From assembly GCA_964034945.1 (NCBI GenBank), contig OZ035960.1, positions 74,994,585-75,058,584 on the forward strand: DNA of 64,000 bases, given 5' to 3'. The position numbers and the translations under genes were made by a program. Shown piece after piece: positions 21,543 to 31,699 of this stretch (within the stretch, counting starts at the first letter, position 1; each line of letters starts with the position of its first letter). Source of the stretch: Chrysopilus asiliformis (lineage: Eukaryota; Arthropoda; Insecta; Diptera; Rhagionidae). The notes under the pieces were generated by a model that ran no database searches, was not told where the DNA came from, and was given only the letters and a program-made list of their open reading frames with translations.

Positions 21543-22467
21543 ATGGCGACCGTCAAAAATTGGTGTAACGAGTTTCAACGTGGTCGCACGTCGGTTTTTG
21601 ATGAGGTGCTACGAAAACGGCTACCACGGAGGATAACATAATAAAAATCCACGATCTCGTATTGGCAGACCGCCGATTGAAGGTGCGCGAGATAGCTGAG
21701 ACAGTAGGCATCTCAAAAGACCGCGTGGGTCATATCCTGCATGAAATTTTGGGCATGAGAAAGCTGTCGGCGCGATGGGTGCCGCGTTTGCTCACTCCGG
21801 ACAACAAGCGCAACCGTGAAACCACTTCACAGCAGTGTTTCACGCTGTTTAAGCACAATCCGAAGGAATTTCTGCGTCGTTTCGTGACCGTCGACGAAAC
21901 ATGGATCCACTGGTACACACCAGAGACTAAGGAACAGTCGAAACAGTGGACTTTACGCGGCGAAAGTGCTCCGAAGGCGAAGACTGTCCTATCTGCCGGA
22001 AAGGTGTTGGCCACCGTTTTCTGGGATTCACATGGTGTGATCTACATCGACTACCTGGAGAAGGGCAAAACGATCACAGGGCTCTACTATACCGAATTAT
22101 TGGGCCGATTCGACGCCGAATTGCAGAAAAAACGTTCCCATTTGGCGAAGAAAAAAGTGCTCTTCCACCATGACAACGCACCGGCTCACACCTCCGCCGT
22201 CGCCACGGCCAAACTGATCGAATTGGGCTACGAACTGCTGCCCATCCACCGTATTCTCCAGATTTGGCCCCGTGCGACTTCTTTTTGTTTCCAAAGTTGA
22301 AAAAGTCATTCGCCGGGCAGAAATTTGAGTCGAATGAGGAGGTCATCGCCGCTACGGAGGCCTACTTTGCAGACCTCGAGAAAACGTATTTTTCAGACGG
22401 GTTAAAGAAGTTGGAGCATCGCTGCGTCAAGTGTATCGAGCCAAAAGGAGACTATGTTGAGAAATAA
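21543..22467 (+). pseudogene. mariner transposase relic C (DD34D), two frameshifts
   Basis: It starts at ATG 21543 (MATVKNWCNEFQRGRTSVFD), loses frame near 21603, and continues through the helix-turn-helix at about 21662-21760 (LKVREIAETVGISKDRVGHI) and linker (RWVPRLLTPDNKRNRE). Catalytic aspartates lie in FVTVDETWIHWYTPETKEQS and in HHDNAPAHTSAVATAKL. A second frameshift near 22243 separates these from the third aspartate (APCDFFLFPKLKKSF), read in another frame from about 22264 to the stop at 22467. Spacing between the second and third aspartates fits the 34 residues usual for mariner. The family uses cut-and-paste transposition at TA; this copy cannot make the full enzyme. Confidence 0.85.
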
Positions 22468-22544
22468 ATGGTCATTTTTCCAAAATTTTCGTTTTTTTTG
22501 TAGGCTAAGTGCATATTGGACTGCCGTCGTATATATATATCGCA

Positions 22545-23170
22545 TTCGGGCGCCCGAATTTGTAAAAATAATATTCCTTACGACAAAATTTTTACGATAA
22601 ATTGTCTTACGATAAATTGTCTTACGATAAATTGTTCTTACGATAAATTGTCTTACGATAAATTGTTCTTACGATAAATTGTCTTACGATAAATTGTTCT
22701 TACGATAAATTGTTCTTACGATAAATTGTTTTACGATAAATTGTTCACGATAAATTGTTTTACGATAAATTGTTCACGATAAATTGTCCGCGAATCGAGA
22801 AATGAATATTTTTCTTAGAAAGTAAATACAGCTCTAAAATAAGTACATTATGTTCGTTTGAATAAAGAAAATAGAAATTCAGTCAAAACCGTATTTCTGA
22901 CATCACATGATGGAACGCAGCAAGATATCCGGCGTTTACCGGTATTCATTTTTTGTGATTTATTGTGAGATGAAGTGATGTGATAATCAGCAAGTTTCTA
23001 GTTTACCGTTTTTGCATACTATTTCTTGTGTTCTGCTGAGATTTTATTATTCATTTAATATTTATACGCCGCTAAATCACGCAAAACACATTGCGAAATG
23101 CAAAAACAATTTATCGTAAGACAATTTATCGTAAACATTTTGTCGTAAGGAATATTATTTTTACTAATTC
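22545..23170. mobile_element. Element with 45-bp inverted ends and CGATAAATTGT tandem units
   Basis: The left end (CGGGCGCCCGAATTTGTAAA followed by AATAATATTCCTTACGACAA) is mirrored at 23128-23170. Inside the left end, about 22590-22790 is a run of roughly a dozen imperfect units TTACGATAAATTGT, 15-18 bp each, and the right end carries two inverted units. The 14-bp palindrome TTCGGGCGCCCGAA marks the outer left tip. No coding sequence. Confidence 0.6.
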
Positions 23171-23212
23171 CGGCGCCCGAATTAGTAAAAATAATATTCC
23201 TTACGACAAAAT
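23137..23212. repeat. Perfect 34-bp hairpin at an element junction
   Basis: 23137-23170 and 23179-23212 are exact inverted copies of the element end, separated by only CGGCGCCC. It looks like the right end of the 22545 element abutting the left end of another copy in reverse, of which only the tip remains. Confidence 0.75.
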
Positions 23213-23261
23213 GGTGTTACCAAACCTTAACATAAATTCCCGAATATATATATATTTTTTG

Positions 23262-23293
<32 letters not shown>

Positions 23294-24606
23294 TTTTGAT
23301 ATATATAAATATATACATTTCATTTTTACATATATTCACATCTTTTCCATACCCGGCGCTTTCACATTGCCACATTAATTTTTTTGGTTCGAGCCGCGAT
23401 CCACCCTAATATATATATATTAGGGCGGGTCGATTTTTTTTCGACCAAAGGGTATAGCATATTCTGATTCTACACTAAATTCTAAGAAAAAATGCAAAAG
23501 AAACCATAGGTCAAAAATGAATTTTGATGTCCCCAAAATTGGATTGAAATTTCTCTTTTTAAATTATCGGGAAATGTATTTGTATTAGTTCGAGTTTTTC
23601 GAAAACTATTTAACCAATCGACGTGCTGAGTACTACAAATAAAAGCTAAGGACATAATCTTTAAAATGGCATTTATAATAATTTGATCGGAATTATAGTT
23701 TTGGGGAAATGGGGGTTTGATTAGAAAAAAAAAAAATTTTTTTGTGAGTTTTACACCAACTCAAACTCGACTTGTATGGAGCTTGGAAATCACTTTTGTT
23801 TAACTTTTTTCATTCGGATGTAGTTAGGGACCTAAAAAAAGTGACCCGTATTTTTTTGTTTGGGGTAGAAACGTTCGGTAGGCGGAGGGGGTGATTTCAA
23901 AGTCGGCGAAAAATCGACATGACAAAAACTTTAAAAATTTGTAACTTTTGAACGGCTTCACCGATTGAGATGATATTGAACATTTTGGAAAGGTAATTAA
24001 ATTTCCTTTTCAAAAAAAAATATTTGCTGACTCCCTCCCCCTCACCGTCATATTGTAAAATTCAATTTAGTGACAAAATTTAAAATATCTCGAGAACATT
24101 TTTTTTCTTTTGAATTTTTTTCTGTAAATACCTACCATTATACCACACAAATTCGCTAAATAAATTTTGGGGGTAAATGCGTTTTTGATTTTTAAAAAAA
24201 TTTCGAAAAAATCGAATACAAGAAAAATGTGTATATTTTACTGATTTTTGATTGGTTTTTATGTTTTATGTAGGGGAAGGTGGGGTATTCTGGACCGCTT
24301 TTTCATTTTGGCTAAAAAATCGTAAAAAAATAACTTTTTCTGAAAATTTCAGAGCTTGAATTTGTAGTACGATAAATAACCTCTCTTTGGGTCACAGCAG
24401 TTCGGTCAAATTGTATTAAATTATACAAGTTTTATCAGTTGGCGCAAAAATGGCGTTTTTGCGATTTTGAAAAATCTCGGGGTATTGTGGACCACTTTGT
24501 AAATCGATTAAAAATGGAAAAATGTGATAGACAAACTTTTTTTTTTGATTCATATATTTATTATATAACAGACAAAGTGAAATGAAGTGAAAAATTGCAA
24601 TGAAAA

Positions 24607-24956
24607 TCAGTCCGAAACGCAATGTTCGCAAGTCCAGTAACTTGCAGTTATTCCGGAGCATCCCAAGTGAACAGCTCGATCGCACACGTTGCAATGGATG
24701 GTATGGATGGATGGGTTCATTTTTTTTGGCATATTTTTCTTACAAATTATGCAGAAATCTATGTATTCTTCCACCTCACAATAGGTTGAAGATGGTCGTT
24801 TCTTCTGTGATGTCTTCGATTTGACACGATCTTTTTGCTTTTTCGATTATGGTTTATCACCTTTTCTCTCCAATCTCTTTCGCTTCATATCAGCCTTCTC
24901 ACGAAGGTCATTTACATCCTCTGGCGATGTCAAAACGGCCGATTTAGAAACTAGCT
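24607..24956 (-). pseudogene. pogo/Tigger-type transposase C-terminus with zinc finger
   Basis: Reading the minus strand, SAVLTSPEDVNDLREKAD is followed by a lysine/arginine-rich linker, one in-frame stop, and a PHD-like cysteine cluster: CIICKKNMP, then HCNVCDRAVHLGC and WTCEHC, ending at a stop at 24607. Insect pogo-group transposases commonly end in such a segment (an SPVLTSTP-like motif, basic linker, and a CXXC...CXXC...HXXC...CXXC finger). The DDE catalytic core is absent. The upstream break coincides with the Helitron inserted from 24951. Confidence 0.7.
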
Positions 24957-25343
24957 TGTATACCCGTCGTTGCCGGGTTAAGCTTTTTGTCTAAATTTTA
25001 GAATACGAAGAAAACCGGAAAGAACTTAAAAACTTTTTAATGGGTCTATGTTGGGGCTGGACCCACGACGAACATCTATGCCAAATTTCAGGCTAATCGG
25101 TTCAGTAGTTTCCCCGCGAAAGAGTAACATAGAGGGAAAACTAAGTTTCGAAATCACTTTACCCCCTCCCCTTACTCCCCCCACCCCTCGCGCTACTTTT
25201 CCGTATGCCTATGTTGGATCTAGAACTACCACAGACACTCATGCCAAATTTGAAGTCAATCGGTTCAGCAGTTTTTGCGTGAAAGAGGAACAGACAGACA
25301 GACAGACAGACACCAACTCATTTGTATATATGTATTAGTATGA
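24951..25343 (-). mobile_element. Non-autonomous Helitron, 393 bp
   Basis: Read on the minus strand it starts TCATACTAATACATATATAC and ends CTAG. It has a short hairpin (ACCCG-gcaacga-CGGGT) seven bases before the CTAG end, and sits exactly between a host A and a host T. These are the four classical Helitron signatures. It carries a GACAGACAGACA microsatellite and the phrase AACTGCTGAACCGATT near its 5' end, shared in spirit with the larger Helitron-like elements at 27895, 36052 and 55454. No coding capacity. Confidence 0.8.
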
Positions 25344-25850
25344 TTGCCGAAAATCTAATGCTGTGTTTTTGCATGAAAAAACACTTATATGCATCAAATA
25401 CACGAAGTTTGCTTGTCAAATGTCAAGAAATGAGTGGTCCATAATTCCCCGACAAAAGTGGTCCACAATTCCCCGAACGCTCTTTTTTACAATATGGCAG
25501 CTATTAGTAACACAATGCAAACTTCATGCAAAATTTTTTGTCAGTGTCGAATGCTTAAGGCTCCGTGAATATTATCAATATATTTACTTGAGTTGATTCT
25601 CGAAAAATGTGGTTAAATTTAAGCGAAACACAAAGTGAAAAAAAAAATTTCGAAGTATCACTTTTCTATTTGCTATCGAAGCGAGGTGATAGTGCGTATA
25701 CACAAGTCGAGTACTGTTAGGAAAATTAGCTTAACATGAGGCAAACTGATTACAGTTATTTGCAGCTACCAACCACTACTAGGGGAAACAAAATGACGCT
25801 GGTCCGCAATTCCCCGTGGTCCAGAATACCCCAGTTTCCCCTACATAAAG

Positions 25851-26236
25851 GAGGTATTCCTCGAGTTACGCGGTTAATTGATCCAGCGTAATTCGAAACC
25901 GCGTAACTGGAGACTCAGGATTAGTGCAAAACAATACATGCCTATTATCTTTTTTATATAAATTACATTCATCTATAATTACAATATTTTCGTTTTAAAT
26001 AATTAATTAAATAATTAATTTTTAAACAAATTTTTCATTTTTAAACAAATTTTTCAAATAAATTTTTAATTAATTAAACAAATTTTTCATTTTTAAATAA
26101 ATTTTTAATTAATTAAATAAATTTTTAATTAATTAAATAAATTTTTAATTAATTAAATAAAAAAAATTGCTCCAAAATCGTACCGCGTAACTCGAGGACT
26201 GCTACAATTTTTTCCGCGTAACTCGGGGGATACCTG
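25851..26236 (+). mobile_element. pogo/Tigger-like MITE, 386 bp, copy A
   Basis: The right end is CCGCGTAACTCGGGGGATAC followed by CTG and TA; the left end is damaged (GAGG in place of CAGG). The interior is made of AATTAATTAAATAAATTTTT-like runs. It is an inverted copy of 26546-26931, carried along with the palindrome arms. Confidence 0.75.
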
Positions 26237-26545
26237 TATTAACGCAAAAGTTTTTGGAGATTAAAAGTAATTAGAAATTCATTTAAAAGAAAAACTTTCA
26301 AATATATCAGCATTAGAAAAAAAATTTCCTTTGAGAAAGATTCCGTGAAAATTTTGAGTTCCTGGAAGTGTTTTGACACTTTTAAACCTTCGTTGAAGTT
26401 GTTGCTGTTTTACCTCATATTCTCTCTGTGTTATAAATTCAAAAGCTGTTTGTATGTTTAAGCCTTTTTGTCCAATTGGACAAATCTTGAGCTGTTGTTA
26501 TAGTATGGCGGAACTTAAAAAATTTTTTTGAGTTCCGCTGTAATA

Positions 26546-26931
26546 CAGGTATCCCCCGAGTTACGCGGAAAAAATTGTAGCAGTCCTCGAGTTACGCGGT
26601 ACGATTTTGGAGCAATTTTTTTTATTTAATTAATTAAAAATTTATTTAATTAATTAAAAATTTATTTAATTAATTAAAAATTTATTTAAAAATGAAAAAT
26701 TTGTTTAATTAATTAAAAATTTATTTGAAAAATTTGTTTAAAAATGAAAAATTTGTTTAAAAATTAATTATTTAATTAATTATTTAAAACGAAAATATTG
26801 TAATTATAGATGAATGTAATTTATATAAAAATGATAATAGGCATGTATTGTTTTGCACTAATCCTGAGTCTCCAGTTACGCGGTTTCGAATTACGCTGGA
26901 TCAATTAACCGCGTAACTCGAGGAATACCTG
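26546..26931 (-). mobile_element. pogo/Tigger-like MITE, 386 bp, copy B
   Basis: The ends CAGGTATCCCCCGAGTTACG and CGTAACTCGAGGAATACCTG are imperfect inverted repeats with TA on both sides (26544-26545 and 26932-26933). It has the same AT-rich interior as copy A in the opposite orientation. Confidence 0.8.
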
Positions 26932-27798
26932 TATTATGTACATAAAACATAAAAACCAATCAAAAATCAGTAAAATATACACATTTTTCTTGTATTCGAT
27001 TTTTTCGAAATTTTTTTAAAAATCAAAAACGCATTTACCCCCAAAATTTATTTAGCGAATTTGTGTGGTATAATGGTAGGTATTTACAGAAAAAAATTCA
27101 AAAGAAAAAAAATGTTCTCGAGATATTTTAAATTTTGTCACTAAATTGAATTTTACAATATGACGGTGAGGGGGAGGGAGTCAGCAAATATTTTTTTTTG
27201 AAAAGGAAATTTAATTACCTTTCCAAAATGTTCAATATCATCTCAATCGGTGAAGCCGTTCAAAAGTTACAAATTTTTAAAGTTTTTGTCATGTCGATTT
27301 TTCGCCGACTTTGAAATCACCCCCTCCGCCTACCGAACGTTTCTACCCCAAACAAAAAAATACGGGTCACTTTTTTTAGGTCCCTAACTACATCCGAATG
27401 AAAAAAGTTAAACAAAAGTGATTTCCAAGCTCCATACAAGTCGAGTTTGAGTTGGTGTAAAACTCACAAAAAAAAATTTTTTTTTCTAATCAAACCCCCA
27501 TTTCCCCAAAACTATAATTCCGATCAAATTATTATAAACGCCATTTTAAAGATTATGTCCTTAGCTTTTATTTGTAGTACTCAGCACGTCGATTGGTTAA
27601 ATAGTTTTCGAAAAACTCGAACTAATACAAATACATTTCCCGATAATTTAAAAAGAGAAATTTCAATCCAATTTTGGGGACATCAAAATTCATTTTTGAC
27701 CTATGGTTTCTTTTGCATTTTTTCTTAGAATTTAGTGTAGAATCAGAATATGCTATACCCTTTGGTGAAAATTTTTACCCCGAACAAATCGACCCGCC

Positions 27799-27802
<4 letters not shown>

Positions 27803-27888
<86 letters not shown>

Positions 27889-27892
27889 TATA
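27803..27892. repeat. (TA)n microsatellite, about 90 bp
   Basis: A nearly uninterrupted TA run between the end of the palindromic element and the Helitron 3' end. Shorter TA runs lie at 23258-23310 and 60510-60556. Confidence 0.95.
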
Positions 27893-27894
27893 TG

Positions 27895-28617
27895 CTAGCA
27901 GACCCTACGTTGCCAGCTAAAAGTTTTTTGTATAAATTTTAGAATGCCAAAAAACCATAAATAACTTAAAAAGTTTTGGGAAAAAATGGTTTCCTTACAG
28001 GACCTTCCGTTTCGAATTTTGAAACTCCAACTCCAGATTCGTGACATTCCAAAGCCTATTTTTGCGAGAAAAATTGGAAAAATGACATTTCCGTTATCCT
28101 TATAGGACCTTCCGTTTAGCATTTGAAAAATCGATCACCGGATTCGCGATCAGCGACCTCGAAAATCCCTTAGTGTCAATTGTTTCAAGAAAAATTGGTA
28201 AAAGGATATTTGCGTTATCCTTACAGGACCTTCCGTTTCGAATTTTGAAAATTTAATACCGGATTCGTGATCAGCGACCCCAAAAACCCCATAATGCCAA
28301 TTTTTTCGGGGAAAAACGGGAAAAAGGATATTTTCATTATCCTTACAGGACCTTCTGTTTCGAATTATGAAAATCTAATACCGGATTCGTGATCAGCGAC
28401 CCCAAAAATCCTATAATGCAACTTTTTCCGGGGCAAAATGGCAAAAAGGATATTTATGTTATCCTTTCAGGACCTTCCATTTTGAAAATCTACATAGCTA
28501 AAAACCTGCTCCTGGCAACACATCATTTTGCAAAAAACCGCGTAAAAATCGGTCCAGTAGTTCTTGAGTTTTGTAATCTCAAACCAACCAACAAACTTCC
28601 ATTTTTATAATTATAGA
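27895..28617 (-). mobile_element. Helitron-like element H1 with internal 122-bp repeats
   Basis: On the minus strand it begins TCTATAATTATAAAAATGG after a host A, contains the block CTACTGGACCGATTTTTACG and then about four diverged copies of the 122-bp satellite monomer. It ends GGGTCTGCTAG. The base after CTAG is C rather than T, so the 3' junction may have changed. It is a short relative of the giant array at 36052-55442. No protein is encoded. Confidence 0.65.
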
Positions 28618-28621
28618 TATA

Positions 28622-30273
28622 CAGTATGTAACAAAAGTAAGTAAACACTCGATTGGAATTTCTATTAGTCACTATTCTCATCAAACGGTTAACAATGGCA
28701 CTATTTCAACTAAAGTGGTAGATGCCTGCTGACATGTTGAATCGAGAAAATAACGGTTCATAGGTACTTTGTGCGTAAATTAGATCTGTTTTTATTAATT
28801 ATGCGAATACAGCTGTTTTTGGTGTTACAAAAATAAGTAAACAGTAACTATTTTCCCGTTAATTTTGGATGTGACAAACTTTTGTAATTTTTTGCGAAAA
28901 GGATTTGTATTTTTGAAGTGCTACTTAGTATATTCAGGTAAGTGTTATGTAAATAAATATTTTTTTAGTGAGTTCTCGGCATTTTATTAAAATGCAATTA
29001 AAAAAACTATCTTTGTAGATTTTGTGCTACAAAATGGCCACATTTCGGCATTTAACTAACGAGGAGCGCCGCGTCATTGCGAAAATGAAAGAAGAAGGCC
29101 AATCATACAGAAAAATAGCGCGTTTTTTCAACAAAACACCAGCTGCAATATATAAAATAGTACGAGCATATGTAGAGGAAGGTCGTATTTCCGTATTGAG
29201 AAGGTCAGGACGTCCAAAAATTACAAGCAGACGCGTTGATTCAAGGATTGTGAGTATATCTACATCAGATCCACATTTGTCCGCACCAAAAATTCAATCA
29301 AAATTGCTTGTTGAGGGCAAAGATGCTCCCTCTGTCCAAACCATCAGACGGCGGTTGCATGCAGCTGATAAGCATGGCCGAGTTGCACGTAAGCTACCGT
29401 ACGTGAGCAAGGTTAATATTGAAAAACGTATGACTTTCTATCTTGCGCACGTCCTTAAGCCACCACAGTTCTGGAATCGCGTACTCTGGACGGATGAGTC
29501 CATGATAAGGTTGAAGCATAGTCATGGTAGAATGTTTGTATGGCGAGGACGAAAAGAGGCTTTATCCTATAAGTGTGCTCAACCAACTCTAAAGGCAAGA
29601 GAGAAAGGACTTATGATTTGGGGATGCATTTCTTCATATGGAGTAGGTAAAATTATCATCTTGAGCGGAAAAGTAAATTCAGCTGTCTACTTAAAACTAC
29701 TCCAAGAAGTAATTATACCAGAAGGCAAGCGATTGATCGGCGAAGATTTTGTCCTTCAGCAGGATAATGCACCAATCCACACAGCAAAAAAAGTCACGGA
29801 TCACTTAAAGGAACACAAAATTAATATTCTAGAGTGGCCACCACAAAGTCCAGATTTGTCGCCAATAGAGAATGTCTGGTCTTGGTTAAAATTGCGGATT
29901 TCGGAGAAAGCTCCGAGAAACATAAAGGAACTGAAGACTTTTATAGAGGAAACATGGGTAACTTTTACTGCTGGAAGTACACTCTGTCATTACCTGATCG
30001 CCTTGCTACGATGTCTCAACGTAATGGTGGACATTGCGGGTATTAATTTTGTGTTTACTTATTTATGGAGTGTACATTTTCCGACATTTTGAATAATTTT
30101 GTTTTAATTTATATGTCTGAATAAAATATGACATATTTATAATTTGTACTTTGTTTTTCACTTATCACACTATAAAATTGACAACACCATATCTTTAAAT
30201 AATATACCTAAATAGTTTTTTTTATATGTTTCAATTTTTGCGTTGAGTGTTTACTTACTTTTGTTACATACTG
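28622..30273 (+). mobile_element. Tc1-family transposon, 1652 bp, near-intact
   Basis: The terminal repeats start CAGTATGTAACAAAAGTAAG and are perfect over 29 bp, mirrored at the right end. TA flanks both sides (28620-28621 and 30274-30275). The length and single transposase gene are typical of Tc1. It inserted three bases from the 5' end of Helitron-like H1. Confidence 0.95.
29034..30092 (+). CDS. Tc1-family transposase (DD34E), C-terminal frameshift
   Basis: 352 residues from the ATG at 29034, 12 bases inside the open frame. The N-terminal paired-type helix-turn-helix (about 6-45, HLTNEERRVIAKMKEEGQSY) and the AT-hook-like SGRPKIT bind the terminal repeats. The catalytic triad is complete: D154 (LWTDES), D244 (LQQDNAPIHT) and E279 (SPIENVW), with 34 residues between the last two. 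After about residue 318 the reading departs from family pattern. The usual ending, with LPDRLATMSQRNGGHCGY, is found in another frame ending at 30046, so a single-base indel lies near 29960-29990. The enzyme cuts the transposon out and inserts it at TA. The frameshift spares the active site but replaces the last residues and adds about 15. Confidence 0.9.
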   Translation: MATFRHLTNEERRVIAKMKEEGQSYRKIARFFNKTPAAIYKIVRAYVEEGRISVLRRSGRPKITSRRVDSRIVSISTSDPHLSAPKIQSKLLVEGKDAPSVQTIRRRLHAADKHGRVARKLPYVSKVNIEKRMTFYLAHVLKPPQFWNRVLWTDESMIRLKHSHGRMFVWRGRKEALSYKCAQPTLKAREKGLMIWGCISSYGVGKIIILSGKVNSAVYLKLLQEVIIPEGKRLIGEDFVLQQDNAPIHTAKKVTDHLKEHKINILEWPPQSPDLSPIENVWSWLKLRISEKAPRNIKELKTFIEETWVTFTAGSTLCHYLIALLRCLNVMVDIAGINFVFTYLWSVHFPTF

Positions 30274-30277
30274 TATA

Positions 30278-30550
30278 TCTTAATATATAAAATCGTTGGT
30301 GCGTATGTTCGTCTGATCATCACGGCTGAACCACTGAAGCTATCCACCTCATATTTACACCATATGTTCATGTGGTGCTATGATCGGTTTTTGTTTGCAA
30401 AAGACCCCGGTAGGTGGCGCTGGGGTCGAGTTCGAATTTCGAAAATTCGTATTTATGGACCGATTTTGTGCAAATTCACAACATATAACACTTAAATAAA
30501 GATTAAAATGTTGATAAAATTTAAACCCGATAGGTGGCGCTGGGGTCTAG
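30278..30550 (+). repeat. Possible Helitron-like fragment
   Basis: It starts TCTTAATATATAAAATCG after an A, like the 5' ends of H1 and H3, and ends in CTAG at 30547-30550, but the following base is A, not T. The 17-mer TAGGTGGCGCTGGGGTC occurs twice (30411 and 30531, 120 bp apart). No coding region. Confidence 0.35.
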
Positions 30551-30825
30551 ATATTAACGAAAATGTGCTCCAATCGGATTTTGATGTATGGGAGTTTTAT
30601 GTAGAATAATATCCTGAATAACTTTTGTTCTTGGACTTTTTTGATAAGATGCACCGTTTTTGAGATATTCGCAAAAATCGTTTTCGTTCGTATGGGGGGC
30701 ACCCCCCCTAATGGTCCATTTTTGCCCATTAACGAACTTAGTCTCGCATTTTACGAAAAACGGATCTGCGCAAAATTTCAAGTCTCTAGCTCAATCCGTG
30801 CGCCCGCAATCCGCGCCACAGACAG

Positions 30826-30864
<39 letters not shown>

Positions 30865-31026
30865 TACGGACAGACAGACAGACGGACGGACATGCAGAAA
30901 TTAATTATTTTTATCATTCTAAACACACTGGTGTAATTCATTTTTGTGTGTGATGACGGGATCTTGGCGTTACAAACGGTAAGGCAAAGTTAATATACCC
31001 TTTGGTTTCACCATACGGGTATAAAA
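30551..31026 (+). repeat. TATACCC-ended interspersed repeat, copy 2
   Basis: The best-preserved copy of the family at 330-452 and 34908-35430. It includes GGTGCATCTTATC-like and AATGGTCCATTTTTGCCC blocks, a GACAGACAGACAGACGGACA microsatellite (about 30822-30895), and the end TATACCCTTTGGTTTCACC. It has no protein that I recognise. Confidence 0.75.
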
Positions 31027-31699
31027 ACTGCAGTTGAAACGCGCAATTGGTAAATCCAACAGACTTTTTTAATATCTCGAGTTTTTTTTTGAGCGCAGTT
31101 TTTCTTTCGTGCAGTTGTGGAAGTAAACTTTTTCTATTGTAAAGTTTTTCTAAAATGAAAATTCAAGACCTCGGTGCAAAAAGCGAAAATGAGTGATTGA
31201 TGCCAAATGCAAGAATAAACGAATGCGCACATTTGGCTGCAAAGAGCATACGTTTTAGATGCTTGTGTAAAAAGTTATTAAAGAAAAGATGCATTGTTTC
31301 ATATAATTTGACGCGGAATTTTTTCCAAAAAAATTTTTTTTTTATTCTGGGAGTTTTGTTTTGTTAAATTGAATATTTTTTTTAATTTGTTTTTTACTAA
31401 ATAAAGGCTAGTTAACAAGTCTGGACTGTATTTTGTAGTCATAAATAAATTTTAAAACCCGCTTTTTTACTCTTGGGTGCACAAAACACTATGTCCAAAA
31501 CTTTAAAATGTCCATAACTTTTTCAAAAAAAAAATATGGATTTATCTCAAATTAAAATGATGTAAGAATACATGCTTGATTTAAACTGTAAATTGTTAAC
31601 TTTGTCCCAGATCAAAAATTTCACGCTAATATGTTTTTTGTCTCTCCTGAAAAATTTGAAAAAGTGGAGATGACCGCTTTTTGCACCGAGGTCTTCATT
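31027..31699. other. No gene seen
   Basis: AT-rich DNA without a coding region or recognisable element end. Confidence 0.45.

Larger units (their letters stand above)
24273..25841 (-). mobile_element. pogo-like DNA transposon, internally deleted, TA duplication
   Basis: The ends GGGGAAGGTGGGGTATTCTG and, inverted, GGGGAAACTGGGGTATTCTG match at 22 of 24 positions over the full repeat. TA flanks both ends (24271-24272 and 25842-25843), and comparison with the uninterrupted opposite arm (GTACAT) shows exactly one TA at the empty site. Inside is a transposase C-terminus of pogo type (24607-24956, minus). Subterminal repeats GGTCC-ATTCCCCG occur at 25436-25480 and 25800-25815. A Helitron has landed inside it. 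Confidence 0.8.
23415..27802. mobile_element. Large palindromic element with nested transposons
   Basis: Outer arms of about 860 bp, 23415-24272 and 26932-27802, are inverted copies tipped by AGGGCGGGTCGATTT. The arms continue inward with an inverted pair of 386-bp MITEs (25851-26236 and 26546-26931), leaving a spacer of about 310 bp. Only the left arm is interrupted, by the pogo-like element 24273-25841; the right arm shows the empty site. The ends sit in runs of TA, so the target duplication cannot be read. No transposase for the outer element is present. Confidence 0.8.

Noticed and set aside
25048..25338. 96-codon open frame ending in a TDRQTDTNSF stretch
   Set aside because: It lies inside a non-coding Helitron; the TDRQTD run is a translated GACA microsatellite.
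30641..30953. Frames with runs of TDRQ
   Set aside because: They translate the GACAGACA tract of the TATACCC repeat.
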